Assembly: GCA_035534855.1 (NCBI GenBank)
Contig: DATLRD010000090.1
Span: 4,310-68,309 of the forward strand
DNA: 64,000 nt
From: DATARH01 sp035534855
Lineage (GTDB): Bacteria > Pseudomonadota > Alphaproteobacteria > ATCC43930 > CGMCC-115725
Direction of reading: 5' to 3'
In this document: piece by piece, positions 17,022 to 24,833 of the stretch
How the letters are laid out: each line of letters starts with the position of its first letter
Numbering within the stretch: the first letter of the stretch is position 1
Position numbers and translations under genes: made by a program
Notes under the pieces: model-generated
The model's input: the letters and a program-made list of their open reading frames with translations, nothing else
Told to the model about the DNA's origin: nothing
Databases searched by the model: none

Positions 17022-17594
17022 ATGCGCCGTCTGTTGCCGGCTCGCCTGGCGAGCCTTTTGCTGTTGCCGGCTCGCTTGGCGAGCCTTTTGCTGTTGCCGG
17101 CTCGCCTGGCGAGCCTTTTGCCATTGTTGCTGCTGGCCGCATGTGAGGGCGGCAGCGGGCCGTCGCCGCTGCCGGTCGAATCGGTCAGCGCCAGCTTTCC
17201 GCCGCACGGCCTCGCCGAGGTGATCCTGATCGATGCGGTCGATCCGCTGCCGCTGCGCATCGCCGAGCTGATCGCGCCGGACGGCAGGGTGACGATGGCC
17301 GATGCGATCGATGTGACCCCGCAGCCGGGCTTTGCCGGCGGGCAGAACACCGGGGGTGACCCGACGGGTGGCGGCCTTACCGATTTGACCCTGCCCGACC
17401 CGATCGCCCCCGGCATCCGCAGCGAGGGCCGGTTGCTGATCACGATCTCGAAGGCGCAGATACCGCTGCCCGACCCGGTCGCGTACCGCCACGACTGGCA
17501 GCGCTATCGCATCCGGCTCGAATTCGGCACGCCGCCCGGCCGCATCGAGACGCGTCAGATCGCCGCCCCGGAACCCACCCCGACTTCAGGGTGA
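17022..17594 (+). CDS. putative lipoprotein with repeat-expanded signal peptide
   Basis: This 190-aa product has an N-terminal signal containing three copies of the ten-residue unit LLPARLASLL (residues 4-33), followed by PLLLLAAC, with lipobox Cys41. Removing two copies leaves a normal signal of about 21 residues, so the extra copies look like a recent tandem expansion. Arginines at 8, 18 and 28 interrupt the hydrophobic stretch and could impair export. The mature part (42-190) contains SASFPPHGLAEVILIDAVDPLPLRI and a Gly-rich loop, with no family I recognise. GGAGGG precedes ATG 17022. The mature domain reads as real protein; its function is unknown. Confidence 0.75.
   Translation: MRRLLPARLASLLLLPARLASLLLLPARLASLLPLLLLAACEGGSGPSPLPVESVSASFPPHGLAEVILIDAVDPLPLRIAELIAPDGRVTMADAIDVTPQPGFAGGQNTGGDPTGGGLTDLTLPDPIAPGIRSEGRLLITISKAQIPLPDPVAYRHDWQRYRIRLEFGTPPGRIETRQIAAPEPTPTSG
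17031..17120 (+). repeat. three tandem 30-bp repeats, each a hairpin plus T-run
   Basis: Three head-to-tail 30-bp units lie at 17031-17060, 17061-17090 and 17091-17120. They are identical except for one C-to-T change in unit 2. Each unit contains GGCTCGC-CTG-GCGAGCC, a perfect 7-bp stem with a 3-nt loop, followed by TTTT. The single difference falls in the loop and is synonymous (Leu). Ten codons per unit keep the reading frame whatever the copy number. Confidence 0.97.
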
Positions 17595-17636
17595 GCGCGG
17601 CGCCGCGGACCGTCGCGAGGCAATCGGGCTGAGTGT

Positions 17637-18833
17637 CTAGCCGCCGCCGGTCTGGGCCCAATCGAGCAGGCGACCGAGAAAGCGCTGGCCTTCGGCGAGT
17701 TCGGCGCGGGTGATGAATTCGTCGGGTTGGTGCGCCACGGTTATCGAGCCGGGCCCGCAGATCACCGCGGGGATGCCGGCCTGCTGATAGAGACCCGCCT
17801 CGCTGGCGAACGACACGGTGGTCGTCGTGTTGGTCCCGGTGAGCCGGCGGACCAGCGCCTCGGCCGGGGAATCCGCCTGCGGCACCAGCGGCGGCACTGC
17901 GACCAGCGCCTCGGTGGCAATCGCCGCGCCGGGATAGGCTGCCCGCATTGCCGGCAGCAACTCGTCATCGATGAAACGGTCGATCCGCGCCTTCAGCGCC
18001 GCGGGGTCGTCGCCCGGCACGGCGCGCAAATCCCAGGTAAAGGCGCAGTCGCGGGGGATGATGTTGACCGCCGCACCGCCCTCGATCGTGCCGACGCTCA
18101 GCGTCGTGTAGGGCGGGTCGAAGCCGCTGCCGGGCCGGCCGTGCGCCTCGGCCTCGGCGGCCAGGCGGCCGATCTCGCCGACGATCCGGGCAGCCGCGGC
18201 GATCGCGTTGACGCCGCGGCCGGGAGCGCTCGAATGCCCGTCGCGGCCGGTGACCGCGGTGCGGAAGAAGCAGCAGCCCTTCTGCGCGGTGGCGACCTGC
18301 ATCGATGTCGGCTCGCCGATGATCGCCAGACGCGGCCGCGCCAGCCCGGCGGGCAGGGTAGCGATCAGCTCCGGCGCGCCAAAGCAGCCGGTCTCCTCGT
18401 CATGGGTGAAGGCAAGATGCAGCGGCACCGCAAGCGGCCGCGCCGCCATCTCGGGCACCAGGGCCAGCACCAGCGCGATGAACCCCTTCATATCGGCGGT
18501 GCCGCGCCCATAGAGCCGGCCGCCGTCGTTCCCCGGGCGCTCGGTCAGCGCGAACGGGTCGCTGGCCCATTGCTGGCCGGTGACCGGCACGACATCGGTA
18601 TGGCCAGAGAGGATCACGCCGCCGCGCCCGGGCGGACCGATCGTCGCAAACAGGTTGGCCTTGCCGGAGGCGGTGTCTCCGCTCAGCGCGCTCGCGATGC
18701 CGAAGCCGCGCAGGTAGTCGGCGATCCACTCGATCAGCGCCAGATTGGGGCGGGACGAGGTGGTATCGAAGGCGACGAGCCGCTCAAGGATGCCGAGCGT
18801 CGCCGCGAGTAAAGCTTCAGACGTAATCGCCAG
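17637..18833 (-). CDS. argE: acetylornithine deacetylase, non-standard start
   Basis: This M20 metallopeptidase-family enzyme removes acetyl from N-acetylornithine in arginine synthesis. Metal-site motifs are SGHTDVVPV, GRGTADMKGF and HDEETG, and the dimerisation domain contains GRDGHSSAPGRGVNAI. GTG 18617 would lose about 70 residues, including the conserved ILERLVAFDTTS and LIEWIADYL, which read clearly upstream in frame. That upstream part holds no ATG, GTG or TTG before the in-frame stop. CTG 18833 (398 aa) or ATT 18827 (396 aa) are the likely starts, both overlapping the end of folE. The enzyme call is strong; the start is inferred. Confidence 0.9.
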   Translation of the reverse strand: MAITSEALLAATLGILERLVAFDTTSSRPNLALIEWIADYLRGFGIASALSGDTASGKANLFATIGPPGRGGVILSGHTDVVPVTGQQWASDPFALTERPGNDGGRLYGRGTADMKGFIALVLALVPEMAARPLAVPLHLAFTHDEETGCFGAPELIATLPAGLARPRLAIIGEPTSMQVATAQKGCCFFRTAVTGRDGHSSAPGRGVNAIAAAARIVGEIGRLAAEAEAHGRPGSGFDPPYTTLSVGTIEGGAAVNIIPRDCAFTWDLRAVPGDDPAALKARIDRFIDDELLPAMRAAYPGAAIATEALVAVPPLVPQADSPAEALVRRLTGTNTTTTVSFASEAGLYQQAGIPAVICGPGSITVAHQPDEFITRAELAEGQRFLGRLLDWAQTGGG

Positions 18834-19467
18834 TCCCGCCGGCTGGGGTGCCGATCATCGCCAGCACCTCGCGCCGGCTCGTCGCGTCGGCGCGGAACAC
18901 GCCGAGCATGCGGCTTGTCACCATCGTGACGCCGGATTTGTGCACCCCGCGCGTCGTCATGCACTGATGTGCGCCCTCGATGACAACGGCGACGCCTTTC
19001 GGCTGCAGCACCTCGTCGATCGTGTTGGCCACCTGCGCGGTCATCTTCTCCTGGATCTGCAGCCGCTTGGCATAGACCTCGACGAGCCGCGCCAGCTTCG
19101 AGATGCCGACCACCCGGTTGTTGGGCAGGTAGGCGATGTGGACCTTGCCGATGATCGGCGCCAGATGGTGCTCGCAATGCGACTCAAAGCGGATGTCCTT
19201 GAGCATGACGATCTCGTCATACCCGTCCATCTCCTCGAAGGTGCGCTGCAGCAGCGCCACCGGGTCTTCGTCGTAGCCGCTGAAATATTCCTGATAGGCG
19301 CGCACCACCCGGTCTGGCGTGCCGACCAGGCCTTCGCGCGACGGGTCGTCGCCGGCCCAGCGGATGAGGGTGCGCACCGCTTCGAGCGCTTCTTCGCGGC
19401 CCGGGCGGCGGATCGTGCGCGGCTTGTGAATGCGTTCGACGGAAGCGGGATTGGCGATAGACGACAT
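18817..19467 (-). CDS. folE: GTP cyclohydrolase I
   Basis: This enzyme converts GTP to dihydroneopterin triphosphate, the first step of folate synthesis. The protein is 216 aa. Zinc ligands Cys98 and His101 (FESHCEHHLAP) and Cys169 (GAHQCMTTRGV) are present, as is the catalytic-core QIQEKMTAQVA. The start at 19467 (MSSIANPA) is chosen because the longer frame to 19674 is low-complexity and overlaps apaG. The genes read apaG-folE-argE with 74 bp between apaG and folE, and the argE start overlaps the folE stop. Confidence 0.97.
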   Translation of the reverse strand: MSSIANPASVERIHKPRTIRRPGREEALEAVRTLIRWAGDDPSREGLVGTPDRVVRAYQEYFSGYDEDPVALLQRTFEEMDGYDEIVMLKDIRFESHCEHHLAPIIGKVHIAYLPNNRVVGISKLARLVEVYAKRLQIQEKMTAQVANTIDEVLQPKGVAVVIEGAHQCMTTRGVHKSGVTMVTSRMLGVFRADATSRREVLAMIGTPAGGTGDYV

Positions 19468-19541
19468 CTGGCGTTCTTTCTTGGCGGGATCGTCGGCGTG
19501 GCCGCGCCCGCGGGGCCACAATGGTGACGGGGCGGCGCCGG

Positions 19542-19934
19542 TCAGTTGAGCCGCACCGCCTGCTGTGGGCTGTCGAGTGAAAAAGCCGGCACATGCGCCA
19601 GAAAGCGCTCGCCGGCCTGCGTCGACATCTCGTAATCGCCGACCATGATCCCCGACGGGGTCGGCAGTGGGCACGAGCTGGTGTATTCAAAACTTTCGCC
19701 GGGGGCGAGGACCGGCTGCTCGCCGACGACGCCCGGGCCGCGCACTTCCTGAAGCCGTCCGGCGCTGTCGGTGATGCGCCAGTGGCGATTGTGCAGCTGC
19801 ACGGTCTCGCCGCCGCCGTTCTCAATCCGGACGTGATACGCCCACACGAAGTGGTCGTCTGCCGGCGAGGAGTGCTGTTCGAGGTAGAACGGGCGGACTG
19901 TGATCTTGATTGAACGGGTCGTTTCGGAATACAT
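19542..19934 (-). CDS. apaG: ApaG protein (Co2+/Mg2+ efflux-associated)
   Basis: This is a single FN3-like domain protein of 130 aa. The signature GPGVVGEQPVLAPGESFEYTS and the RHWRITDSAGRLQEVRGPG region are typical of ApaG. In enterobacteria it is tied to apaH and to divalent cation resistance; its molecular role is not settled. The start at 19934 (MYSETTRSIKITV) matches homologues. It lies upstream of folE on the same strand. Confidence 0.95.
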   Translation of the reverse strand: MYSETTRSIKITVRPFYLEQHSSPADDHFVWAYHVRIENGGGETVQLHNRHWRITDSAGRLQEVRGPGVVGEQPVLAPGESFEYTSSCPLPTPSGIMVGDYEMSTQAGERFLAHVPAFSLDSPQQAVRLN

Positions 19935-20048
19935 CGGGTCGGCCTTCGCTGCGGAACCGGCGCGCCGCAACACAGCAGGCGCGCGCAAGGGGGCGGCGCG
20001 GCACAATGTCGGTTGCTCGGGCGGAAGCGTCAAGGCCGCGGCGCGGCG

Positions 20049-20921
20049 TCAGCCGCCCGGCGCCAGCAGCGCCAGCAGCCGTTCGTCGGGTAGCCGCGCC
20101 CCGTCGGGCCGGATCGTCTGGATGCAGACATGGTCCGCGCCGGAGTCCCAGTGCTCCTGGATGCGCTTGCGGATCGCCGCCTCGTCGCCCCACGCGACGT
20201 TGGCGTCGACAAGGCGGTCCGAGCCGCCGCCGGCAAGGTCGTCGCCAAAGCCCAGCCGGCGCCAGTTGTTGGCGTAATTGTCGAGCCGCAGGTACGGCGC
20301 CAGCGCCTGGCGCGCAGCGGCGCGAGCAGTCGCCGGGTCGGTTTCGAGCAGCACCCACACCTCGGGGCACAGAAGCTTGCCCGGGCCCATCAGGCGCCGC
20401 GCCTCGGCGGTATGTTCGGGTGGCACGTTATAGGGGTGCGAGCCGTCGGCCGCGCTCGCCGACAGTTCGAGCATGCGCGGGCCGAGTGCGGCGATGACGG
20501 TCGGCGGCTTTTCGGGCGGCTCCGGGGCCGCGTACTGCGCCGCCGCCATCGCCGCGAGATAGGCGCGCATCGTCGAGACCGGCTTGCCGTAGGTGTGGCC
20601 GCGCATTCCCTCGACCGAGGGAGCATGCGACACGCCGAGGCCGAGCAGAAAGCGCCCGCCCGATTGCTCGGCAAGCGCGCGCTGCCCGTTGGCCATCGCC
20701 ATCGGGTCGCGGGCATAGATGTTGGCGATGCCCGGCGCAACGATCAGCCGGGTGGTGTTGGCCAGCAGCCACGACGAGTGAACCAGCACGTTGCGGCCCC
20801 GGCTTTCGGGCAGCCACAGCGCACTGTAACCCCACGCTTCGACGCGCTTGGCGAAGGCGGCTCCGTCAGCCGCACTCATCGAGTCCATGGCGTTCCACAC
20901 GCCAAGTCTGCCCAGTTTCAT
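20049..20921 (-). CDS. LLM-class flavin-dependent oxidoreductase (F420-type)
   Basis: This 290-aa TIM-barrel protein of the bacterial luciferase-like superfamily is close to the subgroup described as probable F420-dependent oxidoreductases. Visible features are GVWNAMDSMSAADGAAFAKRVEAWGYSALW with the substrate-face WLPES, the ANIYARDPMAMANGQRALAEQSGGRFLLGLGVSH core, and the C-terminal GADHVCIQ strand. Whether it uses F420 or FMN cannot be told from sequence here, and no F420 synthesis gene is in the window. The substrate is unknown. It lies upstream of apaG with a 114-bp gap. Confidence 0.9.
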   Translation of the reverse strand: MKLGRLGVWNAMDSMSAADGAAFAKRVEAWGYSALWLPESRGRNVLVHSSWLLANTTRLIVAPGIANIYARDPMAMANGQRALAEQSGGRFLLGLGVSHAPSVEGMRGHTYGKPVSTMRAYLAAMAAAQYAAPEPPEKPPTVIAALGPRMLELSASAADGSHPYNVPPEHTAEARRLMGPGKLLCPEVWVLLETDPATARAAARQALAPYLRLDNYANNWRRLGFGDDLAGGGSDRLVDANVAWGDEAAIRKRIQEHWDSGADHVCIQTIRPDGARLPDERLLALLAPGG

Positions 20922-20994
20922 GCGATCCCTCCGCCTGCCGCACCGCGATTTCGGCGCGGTATGGAGGTCATCTTACGGCGGGTTCGCATGCCGG

Positions 20995-21162
20995 TCACGC
21001 GTGCGGATCGGGCGAAGCCGTCACCGCGGCGACTGCGATCAGCGCGGCGATCAGCTCGTATTCGATCGCCGTGACCCCGCTGTCGTCGCGCCACAATGCC
21101 GCAAGCGGCTGGCCGACCCTGCGGCCGAAAAGGTTCTTTTCGATTGTCCGCAACGTATCCAT
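20995..21162 (-). CDS. Flp-family type IVb pilin (orphan)
   Basis: This short gene of 55 aa starts at ATG 21162. The prepilin site is seen as DDSG-VTAIEYELIAALIAVAAV: cleavage after Gly would leave Glu at +5 and Tyr at +6, the Flp hallmark. The leader (MDTLRTIEKNLFGRRVG...) is longer than usual, and the tail after the hydrophobic segment is only about a dozen residues (TASPDPHA), so the pilin may be truncated. No tad/cpa assembly gene is near. The gene borders an AT-rich island and may be an orphan or decaying pilin. Confidence 0.75.
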   Translation of the reverse strand: MDTLRTIEKNLFGRRVGQPLAALWRDDSGVTAIEYELIAALIAVAAVTASPDPHA

Positions 21163-21206
21163 GGTTTTCTTCTTGCCATTCGTCCTTAACCAAGAGTTTC
21201 GTGCGG

Positions 21207-21223
21207 TTGATTCGCCGAATCAA
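21207..21223. promoter_or_regulatory. 17-bp palindrome upstream of the Flp pilin gene
   Basis: TTGATTCG-C-CGAATCAA is a perfect dyad with 8-bp arms, 45 bp before the pilin start codon, in an AT-rich stretch. The size and symmetry fit an operator for a dimeric regulator; which one is unknown. Confidence 0.45.
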
Positions 21224-21256
21224 ATTCTGTGCCAAACATTAATAGGAAATCAATTC

Positions 21257-21325
21257 ATGAATTTATCTTTAAAATTATTTGATAAATTTTTGGGTTTATT
21301 CAAACGAAGCATCGTTTTGGATTAA
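21257..21325 (+). CDS. possible 22-residue amphipathic peptide
   Basis: An ATG at 21257 has AGGA at 21244-21247 with 9-nt spacing and opens a 22-codon frame. The peptide starts MNLSLKLFDKFLGLFK and ends RSIVLD, alternating hydrophobic and charged residues with net charge about +2. It could be a membrane-active small protein, the remnant leader of another Flp-type prepilin, or chance in AT-rich DNA. It lies opposite the pilin promoter region. Evidence is the ribosome site and composition only. Confidence 0.27.
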   Translation: MNLSLKLFDKFLGLFKRSIVLD

Positions 21326-21437
21326 TTATATTACGCATATCGGGCGGGGCTCGGGCGACGGTTGAGGCGGCGCCGGGGCCGTCTGCCGCATCGCCTATTG
21401 TTTGCCCGGGTGCGCGCGCTGTATCACCTGAGGCGGC

Positions 21438-21548
21438 ATGTTGATTCTGTTCCTCATCGTCTTCATCGACCTGATCGGGTTCGGCATCGTTAACCGCGTC
21501 TGCGCTCGGACAAGCTCTGCGCGCGGGCAAAAAGGAGCCCGGGGATGA
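21438..21548 (+). pseudogene. N-terminal remnant of a TetA-type MFS transporter
   Basis: A 36-codon frame starts MLILFLIVFIDLIGFGIV, which is the first transmembrane segment and DLIGFGIV signature of TetA/Tet-family MFS efflux pumps. After NRVC it turns to arginine-rich sequence with no second transmembrane segment. It stops at TGA 21546-21548, overlapping the start of the intact MFS gene (ATGA). It looks like a decayed or truncated gene start. It could also be kept as a leader peptide coupling translation of the next gene. Confidence 0.45.
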
Positions 21549-22897
21549 CGCCGCGCGAACTGCGTGCGACCGGCTCGCTCGCCGCGATCTTTGCGATGCG
21601 GTTGCTGGGCCTGTTCATGATCTACCCGGTGTTCGCGGGCTATGCCGGGCACCTGCGCGGCACGACGCCGGAGACGATCGGCCTCGCGCTCGGCGCCTAC
21701 GGCCTGACGCAGGGATTGCTGCAGATCCCGTTCGGCCTGTTGTCCGACCGCATCGGGCGAAAGGTGGTGATCGCCGGCGGGCTGCTGCTGTTCGGCATCG
21801 GCAGTGTTGTCGCGGCGCTCGCTACGACGATCGACGGGATGATCCTCGGGCGCATCCTGCAAGGCACGGGCGCGATCGGTTCGGCGACCCTGGCGCTGAT
21901 CGCCGACCTGACGCGCGAGGAGGTGCGCACCCGGGCGATGGCGATGGTCGGGATGACGATTGGGTTTTCATTTGTCGTGGCGATCGTCGTCGGGCCGTTG
22001 ATCGCGGCGGCTGCAGGGGTGCCGGCGATCTTCTGGCTGACCGCGGTGCTGGCTGTTGTCGGGATCGCCATCGCCGTCGGTGCGGTGCCGGCGCCGGCGC
22101 GTCTCGTCCGCCACGGCGACGCCGAGGCAGTGCCGGCGCTGCTGGCGCGGGTGCTCCGCGACGGCGAACTATTGCGGCTCGATTTCGCGATCTTCGCGCT
22201 GCACGTGATCCTGACAGCGAGCTTCCTCGCCGTGCCGGCGCTGCTGGTCCACACGCTGCATCTGTCGAACGAGCGCAATTGGCTCGTCTACCTGCCGGTA
22301 CTGGCGGCGTCCGTGGTGCTGATGGTGCCGGCGATCATCATCGCCGAGAAGCGGAACCTGATGAAGGGGACGTTCGTCGCCGCGATCACACTGCTCGCTG
22401 CCAGCCTGATTGCGCTGTGGGCGGTCGGGCAGTTTGCCGCGGCGGCGGTGGCGGCGCTGGTCGGCTTCTTTACCGCGTTCAACGTGATGGAGGCGCTGCT
22501 GCCGTCGCTCGTCACCAAGACCGCCCCGGCCGGCGCCAAGGGCACTGCGACCGGTGTCTATTCGAGCGCGCAGTTCCTCGGCATTTTCGTCGGCGGTGCG
22601 GCGGGCGGCTGGGCGCTGGCGGCGGGCGGCCCCCGCGGTGTCTTCGCTTTTGCCGTGGTGGTGGCGCTGGTATGGCTGCTGCTGGCGCTGACGATGCGCC
22701 GGCCGGGCGCCTATTCGAGCTATCTGGCGCCGCTGGGCACCGCCGACCGCGGCGAAGTCGGCGCCCTCGCCGCTCGGCTCGCCGCCGTGCCGGGGGTGGT
22801 CGAAGCCGCCGTCGCCGTCGACGAAGGTGTCGTTCACCTGAAGATCGACCGCCACCGCTTCGATCCGGCCGCCGTCACTCGCATCGTCGGCGGCTAG
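21545..22897 (+). CDS. yajR: MFS transporter with C-terminal YAM-like domain (YajR-like)
   Basis: This 450-aa inner-membrane major facilitator transporter has about 12 membrane segments. Motif A is seen as GLLSDRIGRKVVIAGG after the second segment. The C-terminal about 65 residues (RLAAVPGVVEAAVAVDEGVVHLKIDRHRFDPAAVTRI) look like the ferredoxin-like YAM domain of E. coli YajR, which is about the same length. The substrate is not known even for YajR; efflux is assumed from family. Its ATG overlaps the stop of the short TetA-like remnant, and AGGAG at about 21533 can serve as ribosome site. Confidence 0.88.
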   Translation: MTPRELRATGSLAAIFAMRLLGLFMIYPVFAGYAGHLRGTTPETIGLALGAYGLTQGLLQIPFGLLSDRIGRKVVIAGGLLLFGIGSVVAALATTIDGMILGRILQGTGAIGSATLALIADLTREEVRTRAMAMVGMTIGFSFVVAIVVGPLIAAAAGVPAIFWLTAVLAVVGIAIAVGAVPAPARLVRHGDAEAVPALLARVLRDGELLRLDFAIFALHVILTASFLAVPALLVHTLHLSNERNWLVYLPVLAASVVLMVPAIIIAEKRNLMKGTFVAAITLLAASLIALWAVGQFAAAAVAALVGFFTAFNVMEALLPSLVTKTAPAGAKGTATGVYSSAQFLGIFVGGAAGGWALAAGGPRGVFAFAVVVALVWLLLALTMRRPGAYSSYLAPLGTADRGEVGALAARLAAVPGVVEAAVAVDEGVVHLKIDRHRFDPAAVTRIVGG

Positions 22898-22991
22898 CGA
22901 TGGCGCGGTCGAAGCGATTGTGCGGCTGGCTGTGGGGCGCGATGCGCGCCATCGACGGCGGCGCGATGGCGCAGCCGGTGCGGCCCGGCCG

Positions 22992-24833
22992 ATGAGCCCG
23001 CGGGGCCGCCCGCCGCCCTCGGCGATCGACGGCCCGCAGGGCCGGATGATCGACGGGCTGCGCGCCTTCAAGGCGGTCTTACCGTATCTCTGGCCGCGTC
23101 ACGCGCTCGAGCTGCGGGTGCGGGTGGTGGCCGCGGTGCTGGCGCTGTTCGCCGGCAAGCTGGTCAATATCGGCGTCCCGCTTCTCTACAAGCACGCTGT
23201 CGATCGCCTGAACGGCGCCGGCGGTGCGGCGGTCGCGGTGCCGGTGATGCTGGTCGTCGCCTACGGGGTGTCGCGGGTGATGGCCCAGGGCTTTGGCGAA
23301 TTGCGCGACGCAGTGTTCGCCAAAGTCGAGCAGCGCGCGGTGCGGCGGGTGGCGCTGTCGGCGTTCCGCCATCTGCACGCGCTGTCGCTGCGTTTTCACC
23401 TCGAGCGGCGTACCGGCGGTCTGGCGCGGTCGGTTGGGCGCGGCGTCCAGGCGATCAACTTTCTGCTCTCCTTCATCCTGTTCAACGTCGTCCCGACGCT
23501 GATCGAGATTCTCGTCGTCTGCGTGGTGTTGTGGCGGCTCTACAACTGGACCTTCGCTGCGGTCACCTTCGCGACGATCGCCGCCTATATTGCCTTCACC
23601 TTTGCCGTCACCGACTGGCGGGTGCGCTTTCGGCGCGAGATGAACGAGCGCGACACCGAGGCGAATTCAAAATCGGTCGACGCATTCCTCAATTTCGAGA
23701 CGGTCAAGTATTTTGCCAACGAAGAGCATGAGGTCGAGCGCTACGACCTCTCGCTTTACGGCTACGAGCGCGCCGCGGTCAAAAGCGAAACGACGCTGGC
23801 GCTGTTGAATGTCGGCCAGGGCGCGATCATCGGCTGCGGGCTTGTCGGAATCATGCTGCTGGCTGCCGAGGGGGTCGCCGCCGGGCGCATGACGGTCGGC
23901 GATTTCGTGCTGGTCAACGCCTATCTGGTCCAGCTCTACATGCCGCTCAATTTCCTCGGCATGGTCTATCGCAACATCAAGCAGTCGCTGGCCGATCTCG
24001 AGCAGCTGATGCGGCTGATGGCGATCCCGCCCGATATCGTCGATCGGCCTGGCGCGGCGGAACTGGTGGTCGCCCGCGGCGCGGTGGCGTTTCACGCGGT
24101 CGATTTCCGCTACGACCCGCGCCGGCCGATCCTGAACGCGGTGGATTTCCGCGTCCCACCCGGCGCCACGGTCGCGATCGTCGGCGCCAGCGGCGCCGGC
24201 AAGTCGACGATCACCCGGCTGCTGTTCCGGTTTTACGATGTCGATGTCGGGGCGATCGAGATCGACGGCCAGGATTTGCGCGAGGTGACGCAGGACAGTC
24301 TGCGCCGCGCGATCGGCGTGGTGCCGCAGGATACCGTGCTGTTCAACGACACGATCCTCTACAACATCGCCTATGGCCGCCCCGGCGCGACCCGGGCCGA
24401 GATTGAGAACGCCGCGCGCCTCGCCCGCATCCACGATTTCGTCGCCGGCCTGCCCGACGGCTACGACACGATGGTCGGGGAGCGCGGGCTCAAGCTCTCG
24501 GGCGGCGAAAAGCAGCGCGTCGCGATTGCCCGGGTGATCCTCAAGAACCCGCCGATCCTGGTGTTCGACGAGGCGACCTCGGCGCTCGACACCAAGACCG
24601 AGCGCGAAATCCAGGCGAGCCTTGCCGAGATCGCAACCGACCGCACGACGCTGGTCATCGCCCACCGGCTGTCGACCGTGGTTGATGCCGACGAGATTCT
24701 GGTGTTCGATCACGGTCGCATCGTCGAGCGCGGCGATCATCACGCGCTGACCGCCAAGGGCGGCGTCTACGCCGCGATGTGGGCCCGCCAGCAGGAGGCG
24801 GCGCGCCGTGAGGCCGCGCTGGTCGGCGAGTGA
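22992..24833 (+). CDS. ABC transporter, Atm1/HMT1 family, fused permease-ATPase
   Basis: This half-transporter exporter of 613 aa has a six-helix membrane domain (about 30-320) and an ATPase domain. Walker A is GASGAGKST, the signature LSGGEKQR and Walker B VFDEATSALD. The membrane domain contains FLNFETVKYFANEEHEVERYD, the conserved stretch of Atm1/HMT1 proteins, which export glutathione-linked persulfide or metal conjugates and help Fe-S cluster and heavy-metal handling. The start at 22992 is preferred to a longer arginine-rich frame. It lies 94 bp after the MFS gene, and meaB starts inside its end. Confidence 0.93.
   Translation: MSPRGRPPPSAIDGPQGRMIDGLRAFKAVLPYLWPRHALELRVRVVAAVLALFAGKLVNIGVPLLYKHAVDRLNGAGGAAVAVPVMLVVAYGVSRVMAQGFGELRDAVFAKVEQRAVRRVALSAFRHLHALSLRFHLERRTGGLARSVGRGVQAINFLLSFILFNVVPTLIEILVVCVVLWRLYNWTFAAVTFATIAAYIAFTFAVTDWRVRFRREMNERDTEANSKSVDAFLNFETVKYFANEEHEVERYDLSLYGYERAAVKSETTLALLNVGQGAIIGCGLVGIMLLAAEGVAAGRMTVGDFVLVNAYLVQLYMPLNFLGMVYRNIKQSLADLEQLMRLMAIPPDIVDRPGAAELVVARGAVAFHAVDFRYDPRRPILNAVDFRVPPGATVAIVGASGAGKSTITRLLFRFYDVDVGAIEIDGQDLREVTQDSLRRAIGVVPQDTVLFNDTILYNIAYGRPGATRAEIENAARLARIHDFVAGLPDGYDTMVGERGLKLSGGEKQRVAIARVILKNPPILVFDEATSALDTKTEREIQASLAEIATDRTTLVIAHRLSTVVDADEILVFDHGRIVERGDHHALTAKGGVYAAMWARQQEAARREAALVGE

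Noticed and set aside
21219..21237. Sigma-54-like site (TGGCAC on the minus strand) before the Flp pilin
   Set aside because: The -24 GG is present but the -12 GC is missing (TTGA in place of TTGC).
22900..22995. 31-codon frame ending over the Atm1-type gene start
   Set aside because: The ATGA-type overlap is suggestive, but there is no ribosome site and the peptide has no recognisable feature.
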